A stretch of 64,000 nt of DNA, taken from positions 310,001 to 374,000 of the forward strand of contig CAWKOH010000004.1 of assembly GCA_963851245.1 (NCBI GenBank), in the 5' to 3' direction. The position numbers were made by a program, and so were the translations under genes. Positions 16,689-24,343 of this stretch are shown here, in pieces. The stretch comes from CAWKOH01 sp963851245 (GTDB lineage Bacteria > Actinomycetota > Acidimicrobiia > Acidimicrobiales > Palsa-688). The notes beneath the pieces are model-generated. The model was not told the origin of the DNA, ran no database searches, and saw nothing but the letters and a program-made list of their open reading frames with translations. Position 1 is the first letter of the stretch. Every line of letters starts with the position of its first letter.

Positions 16689-18689
16689 TCAGGCCAGCTG
16701 CTGCCTGAACCAGTCCAGGAGCAGCTCGGCTCGCATGACCCGGTGCCGCGGCGCCCCGCTACGGGAGAGTTCGTGGCTCTCCCCGGGGAAACGGACCATC
16801 ACGGGTTGACGGCCCAGGGTGCGCAGGGCCACGAACAGTTCCTCAGCCTGGTTGATCGGGCAGCGCAAGTCCTGCTCCGAGTGCAGGATGAGCACCGGCG
16901 TGGACATTTTTTCCACATAAGAGATCGGGGACTGGCGCATATAGAGCTCGGGCGCCTCGATGTGGCTCTTCCCGACGTAAGTGCGGAAGGCAGTGGCGAC
17001 GTCCGAGCTCTGATCGAGGGTGAGGAGGTTGTTGCACGCCCGCTCGGAGCAGGCGGCCCGAAACCGGCCGGTATGCCCGATGATCCACGAGGTCATATAG
17101 CCCCCGTAGGAACCGCCCATGACCCCGAAGCGGGAGGGGTCGATCCACGGGAAGCGTCGCTCGGCTTCAGTCGCGCAGGCCATGACGTCGTCGAAGTCGA
17201 CCCCGCCCCAGCCCGATCCGGGATCAGGATCGGCCTCGGGCCAGCGGGTGGCCCGGGCGAACGCCTCGCTGTAGCCCGAACTGCCCCTGGGATTGCAGTA
17301 GACCACGCCGAATCCGGCTCCGGCCTGCACCTGGAACTCGTCGAAGAACCGGTTGCCGTACTGGGTGTAGGGGCCCCCGTGGATGTTCAGAAGGGTCGGA
17401 TAGGTCCGTCCCGGCTCCGCCCCGACCGGGGCCATCGCCCAGCACTCGACTTCGGTGCCGTCCGACGATGTGGACAGGAAACGCGCCGGCGGGCTCAACT
17501 CGACGGTCGCCGTGAACGCCTCGGTGAAGCTTGTCAGCTGACATCCGTTAGCGCTCGCGAACACCTCGTTGAGAGTGACAGGCGTGCTCGCCACGTAGGC
17601 CGTTGCGCCACCGGCACAGTCCCAGGAGGAGATGGTACGGTCGCCGCCCACCATCAACTCGGGCTTCCCGCGGCCATCGGCGGGGGCCCGGTAGAGGTGG
17701 ACGTTGCCGGAGTCTTCGACTGAGAAGAGCACGTTGTCACCCTCCCAGGCCGGAGGTCGGATGGCACCGAAGGGGGCGCACGTCCGGTCCAGCAGGTCGG
17801 TCAGCCCCACCTTCTCCCCGCTCTCGAGATCGATCACCGCGACCCGGGTGTGCCTCGGCTCGTCCAGCGGCGTGGGCTCCATCAAGCAGGCCAGGCGCCG
17901 GCCATCGGGTGACCACGCGGCGAAGCTGTAGCGAGCCGCGGTCTCGGTCAAGCACCGAGGTTCCCCGGCGCCCTCCGCAGAGACCCGCCAGAGATCGACG
18001 GCCAGGTCGAGATCCCAGTCGTCATGCCGGGCGGATGAGAACGCCAGTTCCCGCCCGTCGGGCGACCAGCTGATGCCCGTGGCCTCGAACGGGCCCAGTG
18101 TCAGGGCCCGGGGTGGTGTCGATCCGTCAGCGGGGACGACAAAGACCCGGTTGGGGCGGTCGACAATCCAGCCGACCGAATCCAGCCGGAAGAACAGCCG
18201 GTCCACTCTTCGCGGCGGCATGTCCCGTTCCCTCGTCGGCTTGTCCCTTGGGCCGTAGCGGGCCTCGTCTCGATCGCGCCCGACAAAGGCCAGACGGGAC
18301 CCGTCGGGTGACCAGGCCAGCTCCGACACCGAGTCGGCGAGGAGCGCCACCCGCACCGCCTGCCCACCGACGGTTACCGGCATCACCACTATCGCCGACC
18401 CGCTCGCGTCGGAACGCCTGTCGTCGCCCACCGCGTCGAACTGGGTAACGAAGGCCAGGAGCCGGCCGTCCGGGGACCACCGCGGGAGAAGGTCGCGGCT
18501 GTCTCCGGCGGTGAAGGGATACGGCGGGGACGAACCGTCGGCTGCGGCCAGCCAGATGCGGTTGTGGTACCTGTTGCCCGCCACGTCCACTGACCCGACG
18601 GTGAAGGCCACCATCGAGCCGTCGGGGGAGAGCCGCAGATCGCCGGCTTGTGTCGTAAGACCGATATCGGTCGGCGTCATTCCCGTCAT
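16689..18689 (-). CDS. S9 family peptidase (prolyl oligopeptidase/acylaminoacyl-peptidase type)
   Basis: 666 aa from ATG 18689 (a second ATG three codons on). The N-terminal half is a beta-propeller with repeated W-S-P-D-G-R/x-x-L-A-F blades (at least six WD40-like/PD40 repeats). The C-terminal alpha/beta hydrolase domain has the nucleophile in G-G-S-Y-G-G-Y, the Asp in H-S-E-Q-D-L-R-C-P, and the His in G-E-S-H-E-L. No signal peptide, so cytosolic. It cleaves short peptides or N-acylated amino acids. A probable terminator separates it from the isoprenoid operon on the same strand, so involvement in precursor processing is only a possibility. Confidence 0.92.
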   Translation of the reverse strand: MTGMTPTDIGLTTQAGDLRLSPDGSMVAFTVGSVDVAGNRYHNRIWLAAADGSSPPYPFTAGDSRDLLPRWSPDGRLLAFVTQFDAVGDDRRSDASGSAIVVMPVTVGGQAVRVALLADSVSELAWSPDGSRLAFVGRDRDEARYGPRDKPTRERDMPPRRVDRLFFRLDSVGWIVDRPNRVFVVPADGSTPPRALTLGPFEATGISWSPDGRELAFSSARHDDWDLDLAVDLWRVSAEGAGEPRCLTETAARYSFAAWSPDGRRLACLMEPTPLDEPRHTRVAVIDLESGEKVGLTDLLDRTCAPFGAIRPPAWEGDNVLFSVEDSGNVHLYRAPADGRGKPELMVGGDRTISSWDCAGGATAYVASTPVTLNEVFASANGCQLTSFTEAFTATVELSPPARFLSTSSDGTEVECWAMAPVGAEPGRTYPTLLNIHGGPYTQYGNRFFDEFQVQAGAGFGVVYCNPRGSSGYSEAFARATRWPEADPDPGSGWGGVDFDDVMACATEAERRFPWIDPSRFGVMGGSYGGYMTSWIIGHTGRFRAACSERACNNLLTLDQSSDVATAFRTYVGKSHIEAPELYMRQSPISYVEKMSTPVLILHSEQDLRCPINQAEELFVALRTLGRQPVMVRFPGESHELSRSGAPRHRVMRAELLLDWFRQQLA

Positions 18690-18785
18690 AGCTCTTACAC
18701 CATAGGCTGGGCCGCTGCGCTGGCCAGTCTCCCGTTTGCCTAGGGTGCTAGTAGTCATGGTTGGCAAAACACACGGGAGGGACAA

Positions 18786-19493
18786 GTGTCTACAACGGTC
18801 ACGGTGAGCACCCCGGACGGGGACATGCCGCTTTACGACGCCGAGCCCGAAGGATCGCCCGGTGCCGCAGTGATCGTCATTCAGGAGGCGTTCGGCGTCA
18901 ACGACCACATCGAGGACGTCACTCGCCGGTTCGCCACCGAGGGTTACCGCGCCGTTGCCCCCCACCTGTTCCACCGCAGTGGTGACCCGGTCCTGGGCTA
19001 CGACGACATCCAGAAGGTCATGCCGCACATGCAGGCGGTCACTGAGGCCGGCCTGGCCAGTGACCTGGACGCCACGTTGACCTACCTCGCCGACGCGGGC
19101 TTCGAATCCAACCAGATCGGCATTGTCGGCTTCTGCATGGGTGGGACGGTCGCGTTCCTTGCCGCGGCGCGCTACCCGTTGGGCGCAGCCGTGACCTTCT
19201 ATGGTGGCGGCATCGCCAGCGGGCGCTTCGGCACGCCCTCCCAGCTCGAGCTGGCCCCGGACCTGGTTGCGCCCTGGCTGGGCCTGTACGGAGACCTGGA
19301 TCAGGGCATTCCCGTCGACGAGGTGGAGGCGCTGCGCGAAGCTGCTGCCAAGGCTTCGGTGCCTACCGAGGTCGTGCGCTATCCGGAAGCCGAGCACGGC
19401 TTCCATTGCGACGCCCGCAACTCCTTCCACCCGTCGTCGTCGCAGGATGCCTGGCAACGGACGCTTGCCTGGTTCCAGACCTACCTGTCCTGA
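18786..19493 (+). CDS. Dienelactone hydrolase family protein
   Basis: 235 aa alpha/beta hydrolase. The dienelactone hydrolase nucleophile motif G-F-C-M-G-G (Cys, not Ser) is at about 116-121. The Asp lies in Y-G-D-L-D-Q-G-I-P and the His in E-H-G-F-H-C-D. Start GTG 18786 follows GGGAGGGAC. It is divergent from the S9 peptidase, with 96 bp between, and precedes a nitroreductase and an aldo/keto reductase in one direction. Family members open dienelactones in chloroaromatic degradation, but many act on other esters. The short intergenic gaps suggest a small detoxification unit. Confidence 0.88.
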   Translation: MSTTVTVSTPDGDMPLYDAEPEGSPGAAVIVIQEAFGVNDHIEDVTRRFATEGYRAVAPHLFHRSGDPVLGYDDIQKVMPHMQAVTEAGLASDLDATLTYLADAGFESNQIGIVGFCMGGTVAFLAAARYPLGAAVTFYGGGIASGRFGTPSQLELAPDLVAPWLGLYGDLDQGIPVDEVEALREAAAKASVPTEVVRYPEAEHGFHCDARNSFHPSSSQDAWQRTLAWFQTYLS

Positions 19494-19569
19494 CCGGGAT
19501 CGCGGCACGAGGATCGTGACAGGAGAATCCTGTACCAGGATGGGATCAGCTCGGTAGAAAGGGGACTCG

Positions 19570-20241
19570 GTGGAACTTCGCCAGGTCATGCGGACGACTC
19601 CCGCGACGAGGGAGTTCACCGGCGATGACGTACCCGACGCAGCGCTCTACGACATTCTCGACCAAGCCCGATTCGCCCCGAACGGAGGCAACCGGCAGGG
19701 CTGGCGGGTCATCGTGGTGCGCGACCTGGAGACCAGGTGGCGCATCGGGGAGCTGTACGACCTGGGCATGCGCGAGTACGCGGCGTTCCTCCGGGCCGAC
19801 CTGGTTCCGTTCGTGGCCGCCGACGACGGGAAGGCTCCCCGGATCGATCTCGACGCGGCCCGGGCCGAGCATCTCCCGAACGAACCGTCGCACATCGCCA
19901 CTGCACCGGTCCTTCTGGTCATCCTGCTCGACACCACTGCGGTTTCGAGCGTAGACAGCGGCCTGGGTCGGGTTCCGGTTACTGCGGGGGGCTCGGTGTT
20001 CCCCTTCGCCCAGAACATCCTGCTGGCGGCGCGTGACGCCGGCCTCGGGGGTCATCTCACATCGTTGCTGGCCCGCCAAGAGCCGGCCCTGCGCGCCCTG
20101 CTCGAGATTCCGGAGCACTTCATACTGGCCACCTTGATCCCGCTCGGCAGACCAGAGAGAGAGATAACCAAACTGCGTCGGGCCGCGGTCGAGGACTTCA
20201 CCACCAGGGGTTTCTTCGACGGACCGCCCTTCACCGGGTAG
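19570..20241 (+). CDS. Nitroreductase family protein
   Basis: 223 aa, FMN-dependent nitroreductase fold. The N-terminus M-R-T-T-P-A-T-R-E-F supplies the phosphate-binding Arg; A-R-F-A-P-N-G-G-N-R-Q-G-W-R binds FMN and the dimer interface. The later Q-N-I-L-L-A-A-R-D-A-G-L-G-G-H motif is typical. Start GTG 19570 sits after AGAAAGGGGA. It lies 76 bp downstream of the dienelactone hydrolase and 17 bp before the aldo/keto reductase. It is related to the F420/FMN reductases that reduce nitro groups or enones; substrate unknown. Confidence 0.85.
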   Translation: MELRQVMRTTPATREFTGDDVPDAALYDILDQARFAPNGGNRQGWRVIVVRDLETRWRIGELYDLGMREYAAFLRADLVPFVAADDGKAPRIDLDAARAEHLPNEPSHIATAPVLLVILLDTTAVSSVDSGLGRVPVTAGGSVFPFAQNILLAARDAGLGGHLTSLLARQEPALRALLEIPEHFILATLIPLGRPEREITKLRRAAVEDFTTRGFFDGPPFTG

Positions 20242-20258
20242 GACCTATTGTCCAACCC

Positions 20259-21245
20259 ATGAAATTCACCCGCCTCGGCCGCACCGGCTTGCAGGTCTCA
20301 CGGATCTGCCTGGGGACGATGACGTTCGGACTGCAGTGCGACGAGGAGACGTCCAGGTCCATTCTCGACACCGCCACCGACGCAGGGGTGACTTTCATCG
20401 ACACCGCTGACGTCTACCCGTTGGGTGGAGATCTGACCACCGTCGGACGGACCGAAGAGATCGTGGGTCGGTGGATGGCGGGCCGGCGCAGCCAGGTGGT
20501 GCTTGCTACCAAGTGCGTAGGGCCCATGGGCCGGCAGCGCTGGGACCGGGGGGCGTCGCGCCGTCATATCCTCGACGCCGTCGAGGCGTCGCTGCGCCGG
20601 TTGGGCACGGACCACATCGATCTCTACCAGCTCCATAGTTACGACCCGGACACTCCGATCGACGAGACCATCTCCGCCCTCGATCGGCTGGTCCGCTCGG
20701 GGAAGGTTCTGTATGTCGGCTGTAGCAACTTCCTGGCCTACCAACTGGCTCGCGCCGTCGGGCGAGCCGAGACCCTGGGTGTGGCCCGCATGGACAGCGT
20801 GCAGCCCAGGTACAACCTCCTCTTTCGCCAGATCGAGCGCGAGCTTCTTCCGTTGTGCTCCGATGAGGGCATCGGGGTGATCCCTTACAACCCCATTGCC
20901 GGCGGGCTCCTGACCGGCAAGCACCGCCGCGAGAGCGTCGCCGAGGGTCGGTTCAGCCTGGGGTCAGCCGGTCAGATGTACCAGGACCGGTACTGGCACG
21001 ACCGGGAGTTCGACACGGTGGAAGCGCTCGTGCCACTGGCGGACAAGGCCGGGGTGTCGCTGACGACGATGGCTGTTCAGTGGGTCCTGGCCAACCAGGC
21101 GATCACCAGCGCCATCATCGGGGCCAGCCGGCCCGAGCAGCTCGCAGACAGCTTGGCCGCCGTGGACATCGCTCTGGATGGCGACCTCAAGTCCGAGCTG
21201 GACGACATGACCGCCTCCTATCGTCAGGGCGACGCGCCCCGCTGA
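20259..21245 (+). CDS. Aldo/keto reductase
   Basis: 328 aa (alpha/beta)8 barrel oxidoreductase. The catalytic tetrad is visible: Asp and Tyr in D-T-A-D-V-Y, Lys in L-A-T-K-C, His in Q-L-H-S-Y-D. The NADPH-binding segment near the C-terminus reads A-I-I-G-A-S-R-P-E-Q-L. Closest in pattern to the bacterial voltage-channel-beta/YghZ-like subgroup (L-G-R-T-G-L-Q-V-S-R start). It reduces aldehydes or ketones with NADPH. It follows the nitroreductase by 17 bp and converges on nudC. Confidence 0.92.
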   Translation: MKFTRLGRTGLQVSRICLGTMTFGLQCDEETSRSILDTATDAGVTFIDTADVYPLGGDLTTVGRTEEIVGRWMAGRRSQVVLATKCVGPMGRQRWDRGASRRHILDAVEASLRRLGTDHIDLYQLHSYDPDTPIDETISALDRLVRSGKVLYVGCSNFLAYQLARAVGRAETLGVARMDSVQPRYNLLFRQIERELLPLCSDEGIGVIPYNPIAGGLLTGKHRRESVAEGRFSLGSAGQMYQDRYWHDREFDTVEALVPLADKAGVSLTTMAVQWVLANQAITSAIIGASRPEQLADSLAAVDIALDGDLKSELDDMTASYRQGDAPR

Positions 21246-21248
21246 TCG

Positions 21249-22034
21249 TCAGGACGCCCGGGCTACCCAGTCGTCGATCAACCAGCGGGCGATGCTGATC
21301 GGCCCGGGCAGCTGAGGGAGACCCTCGGGCGAGAACCAGTCGGCTTCGGCGATCTCGACACCGTCGCAGGCGAGCGCGCCCCCGCAGTAACGAGCGTGGA
21401 ACCCCAGCATCAGGGAATGGGGAAAGGGCCACGGTTGACTTCGGTAGTAGCGCAGATCGTCGATCTGGATACCGACCTCCTCGAAGACCTCCCGGCGCAC
21501 CGCCGCCTCCACGCTCTCGCCTGGTTCCACGAAGCCCGCCAGGCACGAATACATGGCGGTCGGCCAGCGGGCATTCCGAGCCAGCAGGGCCCGTCCGTCG
21601 TCCCGTTCCACCAAGGTGATCACGGCGGGGGCCAGCCTCGGGAAGGCCAGCAGCCCACAGGCCGGGCAACGGCGGGCCCGCTCGCCCGGCGATTCCTCGG
21701 TGGCGCCTCCGCACCGGCCGCAGTAACGGTGGTTGCGAGCCCACTCGACCAGCTGCACGGCCCGCCCGGCGGCGGCCCAGGTGGGCTCGTCCGCCTCGCC
21801 GAAGAGACGCATGAGATCGACATACATGGTGTCGTCGGCGAGTGCAGGCGGGAAACCGTCCTCATCGACGGCCCAGCAGTGCCGCTCGAAGAGGGTTCCG
21901 ACGAACAGGGCCCGTCCGGCGGTGTCTTCGTCAAGATCTTCGGCGTCGGACATCGACACTTTCGATCCCAGGATCCTTATCAGCAGGACCGGCCCGGATG
22001 ACGGGCCAGGCGGGGCAACCATGGGAACCAGCAC
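21249..22034 (-). CDS. nudC: NAD(+) diphosphatase (NADH pyrophosphatase / RNA deNADding), NudC
   Basis: About 261 aa. A zinc ribbon of two CxxC pairs (Y-C-G-R-C-G and R-C-P-A-C-G) precedes the Nudix domain. The Nudix box runs G-F-V-E-P-G-E-S-x-E-x-A-x-R-R-E-V-x-E-E-V-G, and the NudC hallmark S-Q-P-W-P-F-P-x-S-L-M lies about 15 residues later. It hydrolyses NADH/NAD to NMN and AMP and can remove NAD caps from RNA. The start is uncertain: GTG 22034, ATG 22022 and ATG 21953 are all in frame. I kept the longest because V-L-L-I-R fits the family's first strand. Confidence 0.92.
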   Translation of the reverse strand: MLVPMVAPPGPSSGPVLLIRILGSKVSMSDAEDLDEDTAGRALFVGTLFERHCWAVDEDGFPPALADDTMYVDLMRLFGEADEPTWAAAGRAVQLVEWARNHRYCGRCGGATEESPGERARRCPACGLLAFPRLAPAVITLVERDDGRALLARNARWPTAMYSCLAGFVEPGESVEAAVRREVFEEVGIQIDDLRYYRSQPWPFPHSLMLGFHARYCGGALACDGVEIAEADWFSPEGLPQLPGPISIARWLIDDWVARAS

Positions 22035-22125
22035 CTGCCCAGTCTGGCGTATCGACCCGGTCTACCTCCCTGATAGCTCTCCTTCTTGGCCCGGCTTGCC
22101 GGCACTTTGTCCCTCCTTTCATCGA

Positions 22126-22155
22126 GCCGGACGGACCCATTGCGGCCCGTCCGGC
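22126..22155. repeat. Perfect 9-bp inverted repeat upstream of nudC and a nitroreductase gene
   Basis: GCCGGACGG and CCGTCCGGC are separated by 12 bases in the 245-bp gap between divergent nudC and nitroreductase genes. It lies about 90 bases upstream of the nudC start and 125 upstream of the other. It could be a regulator site or an RNA hairpin; no T-tract follows. Confidence 0.45.
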
Positions 22156-22279
22156 CTTCGGCCCGGCGCGAGTATCGCGAGGCGGCCGTCGAACTTCATC
22201 CCGATATACCGAGTCTCGCCGTATTGCTGGGACCTGTCCGGGGGCGCGGAAGCCGCCGGCTTGGCGTACCTTCGAACGG

Positions 22280-22795
22280 ATGGAGACCTGGGATGCGATA
22301 AGAGCCCGCCGGAACGTCCGCTCCTTCCAAGAGCGCCCGCTACCCCCTGCCGATGTCGATCGAATTCTCCAAGCGGCGTGGCGCTCACCATCCGCGTCCA
22401 ACCGCCAGAAGTGGGACTTCATTCTCGTGACCGATCGAAACCAACTCGAGGATCTCTCGACGGTTTGGGTCGGAGCCAAGCACCTGGCCGGCGCCGCGGC
22501 TGCGATCGTGATGGTGCTGCCCGAACCCGAGAGCGAGCGTTATCTCACTATCGATCAGTACGACCTGGGCCAGGCAACCATGGCGATGATGCTGGCGGCT
22601 ACCGATCTCGGCATCGGCTCGGGGCACTCGGCGGTAGGCGATCAGGACGCGTGCCGTCGTATCCTCGGGGTGCCGCCGGATCGGCACTGCGCCTACATGC
22701 TCGCTTTGGGCTACCCGGCCGACCGCCCTCTTGTCCCCATCGCCCGGCCCGACCGTCGTCCCTTCGACGAGGTGGTCCACCGCGGCCGGTGGTAG
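22280..22795 (+). CDS. Nitroreductase family protein (short form)
   Basis: 171 aa, shorter than typical nitroreductases (190-220). It has the FMN-binding start M-E-T-W-D-A-I-R-A-R-R-N-V-R-S-F and the A-A-W-R-S-P-S-A-S-N-R-Q-K-W-D-F segment. The central A-T-M-A-M-M-L-A-A-T-D-L-G-I-G-S-G-H motif and the A-L-G-Y-P-A-D-R-P C-terminal block are the family's usual ones. Start ATG 22280. It is convergent with the Clp-N gene. Function beyond FMN-dependent reduction is unknown. Confidence 0.85.
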   Translation: METWDAIRARRNVRSFQERPLPPADVDRILQAAWRSPSASNRQKWDFILVTDRNQLEDLSTVWVGAKHLAGAAAAIVMVLPEPESERYLTIDQYDLGQATMAMMLAATDLGIGSGHSAVGDQDACRRILGVPPDRHCAYMLALGYPADRPLVPIARPDRRPFDEVVHRGRW

Positions 22796-22829
22796 GGGTT
22801 GGGGCCGGGACCTCCCCCTCGTGATCTTG

Positions 22830-23636
22830 TTAGCCCGCCGACGCGGTCGGCGGCTCCCCCGGACCTACGGCGCGCTTCAGGGCGTCGAGGATCTGATCGG
22901 AGGTGAGGTCTTTCAGGGCGGAGAAGAGGTCGGGGTCCTGAACCTTCACCGTTACGTCTCCGACCCTGATCTCAATCGGCTTGGCGTCGGAGTCGGCGTC
23001 ACTGGTCCCTTCTACCGGCACCCCCTCTAGTGCCGCCCGGTACGAATCGGCCGTGACGCCCAGCGCCGCGAGGGCCTTGGCCGCCTGGCTGTTGTCGTCG
23101 GCCAGGATCGCGGCTACGACCTGGCCGGTGTTCATCGCCCCGGGGCCGGCGGCTTGGCGGGCCCGTTCCATGGCTTGGCGCAGCGCCGGGGAACTCGGCG
23201 GCCCCAGAGAGGCCGCCGACAATTGCTCCATCAGCCGCAACTCGATCTGAGCGGTGCCGACGTCGACCACCTGGGACATCTCTCCCGCCGCCCCCCGGAT
23301 CAGGCCGAGCAGGAGGTGCTCCGTGCCGATGTAGTTGTGCCCGAGCCGGAGAGCCTCGCGCAGCGAGAGCTCGAGGACCTTCTTGCTCCCCGGCCTGAAG
23401 GGGATCTTCTGCATATGGGCCGCCTCGGGTTTGGCTGGGAACGATTCCGCGACCCGAGCCCGGGTGGACTCATAGGCGACCCCGCACTGTGTCAGAGCTT
23501 GGCGGGCTACTCCGTCTCCCTTGAGCAGCCCGAGCAGCAGGTGCTCGGGCCGGATGCCGACATCCTGGAGCTCACGGGCTTCGTCTTGAGCGATGACGAT
23601 CGCTCTTCGGGCCCGGTCAGTGAATCGTTCGAACAT
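22830..23636 (-). CDS. Clp N-terminal domain protein (ClpC N-domain without ATPase)
   Basis: 268 aa. It contains Clp-N repeats: M-F-E-R-F-T-D-R-A-R-R-A-I-V-I-A-Q-D-E-A and R-P-E-H-L-L-L-G-L-L at residues 1-45, then I-G-T-E-H-L-L-L-G-L-I near 100. These match the substrate- and adaptor-binding domain of ClpA/ClpC. No Walker motifs follow. Instead there is a linker with a second weaker copy and an acidic tail. Stand-alone Clp-N proteins (ClpN/ClpS-like adaptors) are thought to feed or block Clp protease. The gene faces an HTH regulator across a palindrome and may be controlled by it. Confidence 0.82.
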   Translation of the reverse strand: MFERFTDRARRAIVIAQDEARELQDVGIRPEHLLLGLLKGDGVARQALTQCGVAYESTRARVAESFPAKPEAAHMQKIPFRPGSKKVLELSLREALRLGHNYIGTEHLLLGLIRGAAGEMSQVVDVGTAQIELRLMEQLSAASLGPPSSPALRQAMERARQAAGPGAMNTGQVVAAILADDNSQAAKALAALGVTADSYRAALEGVPVEGTSDADSDAKPIEIRVGDVTVKVQDPDLFSALKDLTSDQILDALKRAVGPGEPPTASAG

Positions 23637-23649
23637 GCGGGTATCGTAA

Positions 23650-23684
23650 GGACCCTGTCAAGTCCCTACCAGATGATAGGGTCC
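23650..23684. promoter_or_regulatory. Palindromic operator candidate between divergent Clp-N and HTH genes
   Basis: Arms GGACCCTGTCA (23650-23660) and TGATAGGGTCC (23674-23684) are inverted repeats with one mismatch and a 13-base spacer. It lies 14 bases upstream of the Clp-N start and overlaps the first possible ATG of the HTH gene. A site shared by both promoters would let the HTH protein repress itself and the Clp-N gene. Confidence 0.55.
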
Positions 23685-24083
23685 ACCGTGGTGCCATCCG
23701 GAGACCGTGAAGGCGACAACCCAGACCACCCGGTCGATCCGACGCGGTCGCAGAACTCAGAAGTGGACTGGGACGGCATGCTGGCGCAACTCGCCAGCCA
23801 GCCCTTCGAGGAGGGCTGGGTGACCCTGGAGGAGGCCTCCAACGCCGCCGGCGTCTCCCGCTCGACGCTCCGGTCCTGGTATCGCAGCGGCCAAATCCGG
23901 TCCAAGATGGTGGCCGGGCGCCACGGGCCGCAGAGGCTGGTACCTCTCGAGCAGGTAGTCGACCAGGCCCTGCGCTCGGCGCGGGCCCGGCGGCAGCTCG
24001 AGCACGCCCGGTCCCTCGAGGCCGAAGTGGCCGAGTTGAGACGGCGCCTCGAGACGATCGAGCGGTACCTCGGCATCGCCTGA
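23673..24083 (+). CDS. MerR-like helix-turn-helix protein with C-terminal coiled coil
   Basis: Up to 136 aa. A variable acidic N-terminus precedes an HTH of the MerR/excisionase type (V-T-L-E-E-A-S-N-A-A-G-V-S-R-S-T-L-R-S-W-Y). A wing-like segment and a heptad-rich, charged helix (R-A-R-R-Q-L-E-H-A-R-S-L-E-A-E-V-A-E-L-R-R) follow, as in dimerising regulators. Start uncertain: ATG 23673 sits inside the palindrome; GTG 23688, GTG 23691 and ATG 23778 are alternatives, and a downstream start would leave the operator outside the gene. Divergence from the Clp-N gene suggests control of protein quality functions, similar in logic to HspR/ClgR, though it is neither. Confidence 0.7.
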   Translation: MIGSTVVPSGDREGDNPDHPVDPTRSQNSEVDWDGMLAQLASQPFEEGWVTLEEASNAAGVSRSTLRSWYRSGQIRSKMVAGRHGPQRLVPLEQVVDQALRSARARRQLEHARSLEAEVAELRRRLETIERYLGIA

Positions 24084-24118
24084 CTGGCGGCGGCGACGAA
24101 GCATCGCCACGCTTTGAC

Positions 24119-24227
24119 GTAACGCAACAGCGGTTGGCTCGGAGAGGCGACGCCTGCTGCGATACGTGCGATATACGAACGGAACGCAACGAGGGTGGCT
24201 GTTCCAGTTCAACTCCTGTTGCGTTAC
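24119..24227. repeat. Intergenic element with 12-bp terminal inverted repeats (copy A)
   Basis: A 109-bp element bounded by GTAACGCAACAG and its exact inverse CTGTTGCGTTAC. It carries an internal AACGCAACGAGGGT 62 bases from the left core AACGCAACAG. The same three blocks recur at identical spacing at 50868-50974. It fills most of the gap between the HTH gene and the convergent esterase gene. It could be a MITE/REP-like element or a structured RNA; no coding capacity. Confidence 0.65.
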
Positions 24228-24343
24228 CGCGAATCACCACGCCAAAGGCCGTCCCGCCTATTTCCCTGCCATCCCGACAGCTCAACGCCAGCTTGGCCGG
24301 CCTGCTTTACGCCAGCTGACCGAGACGATAGGTTCTCCGGCGC

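Noticed and set aside
16536..17723. Plus-strand open frame opposite the S9 peptidase
   Set aside because: No recognisable motif; the opposite strand has complete propeller repeats and the catalytic triad.
16689..18689. S9 peptidase as the processing protease of the isoprenoid-peptide operon
   Set aside because: It is on the same strand but separated by about 180-360 bp, a terminator-like hairpin and a pseudogene stub; a link is possible but not supported.
24119..24227. Transposon remnant with a coding gene
   Set aside because: The element is only 109 bp and holds no coding frame or transposase fragment, so only a MITE-like or RNA explanation remains.
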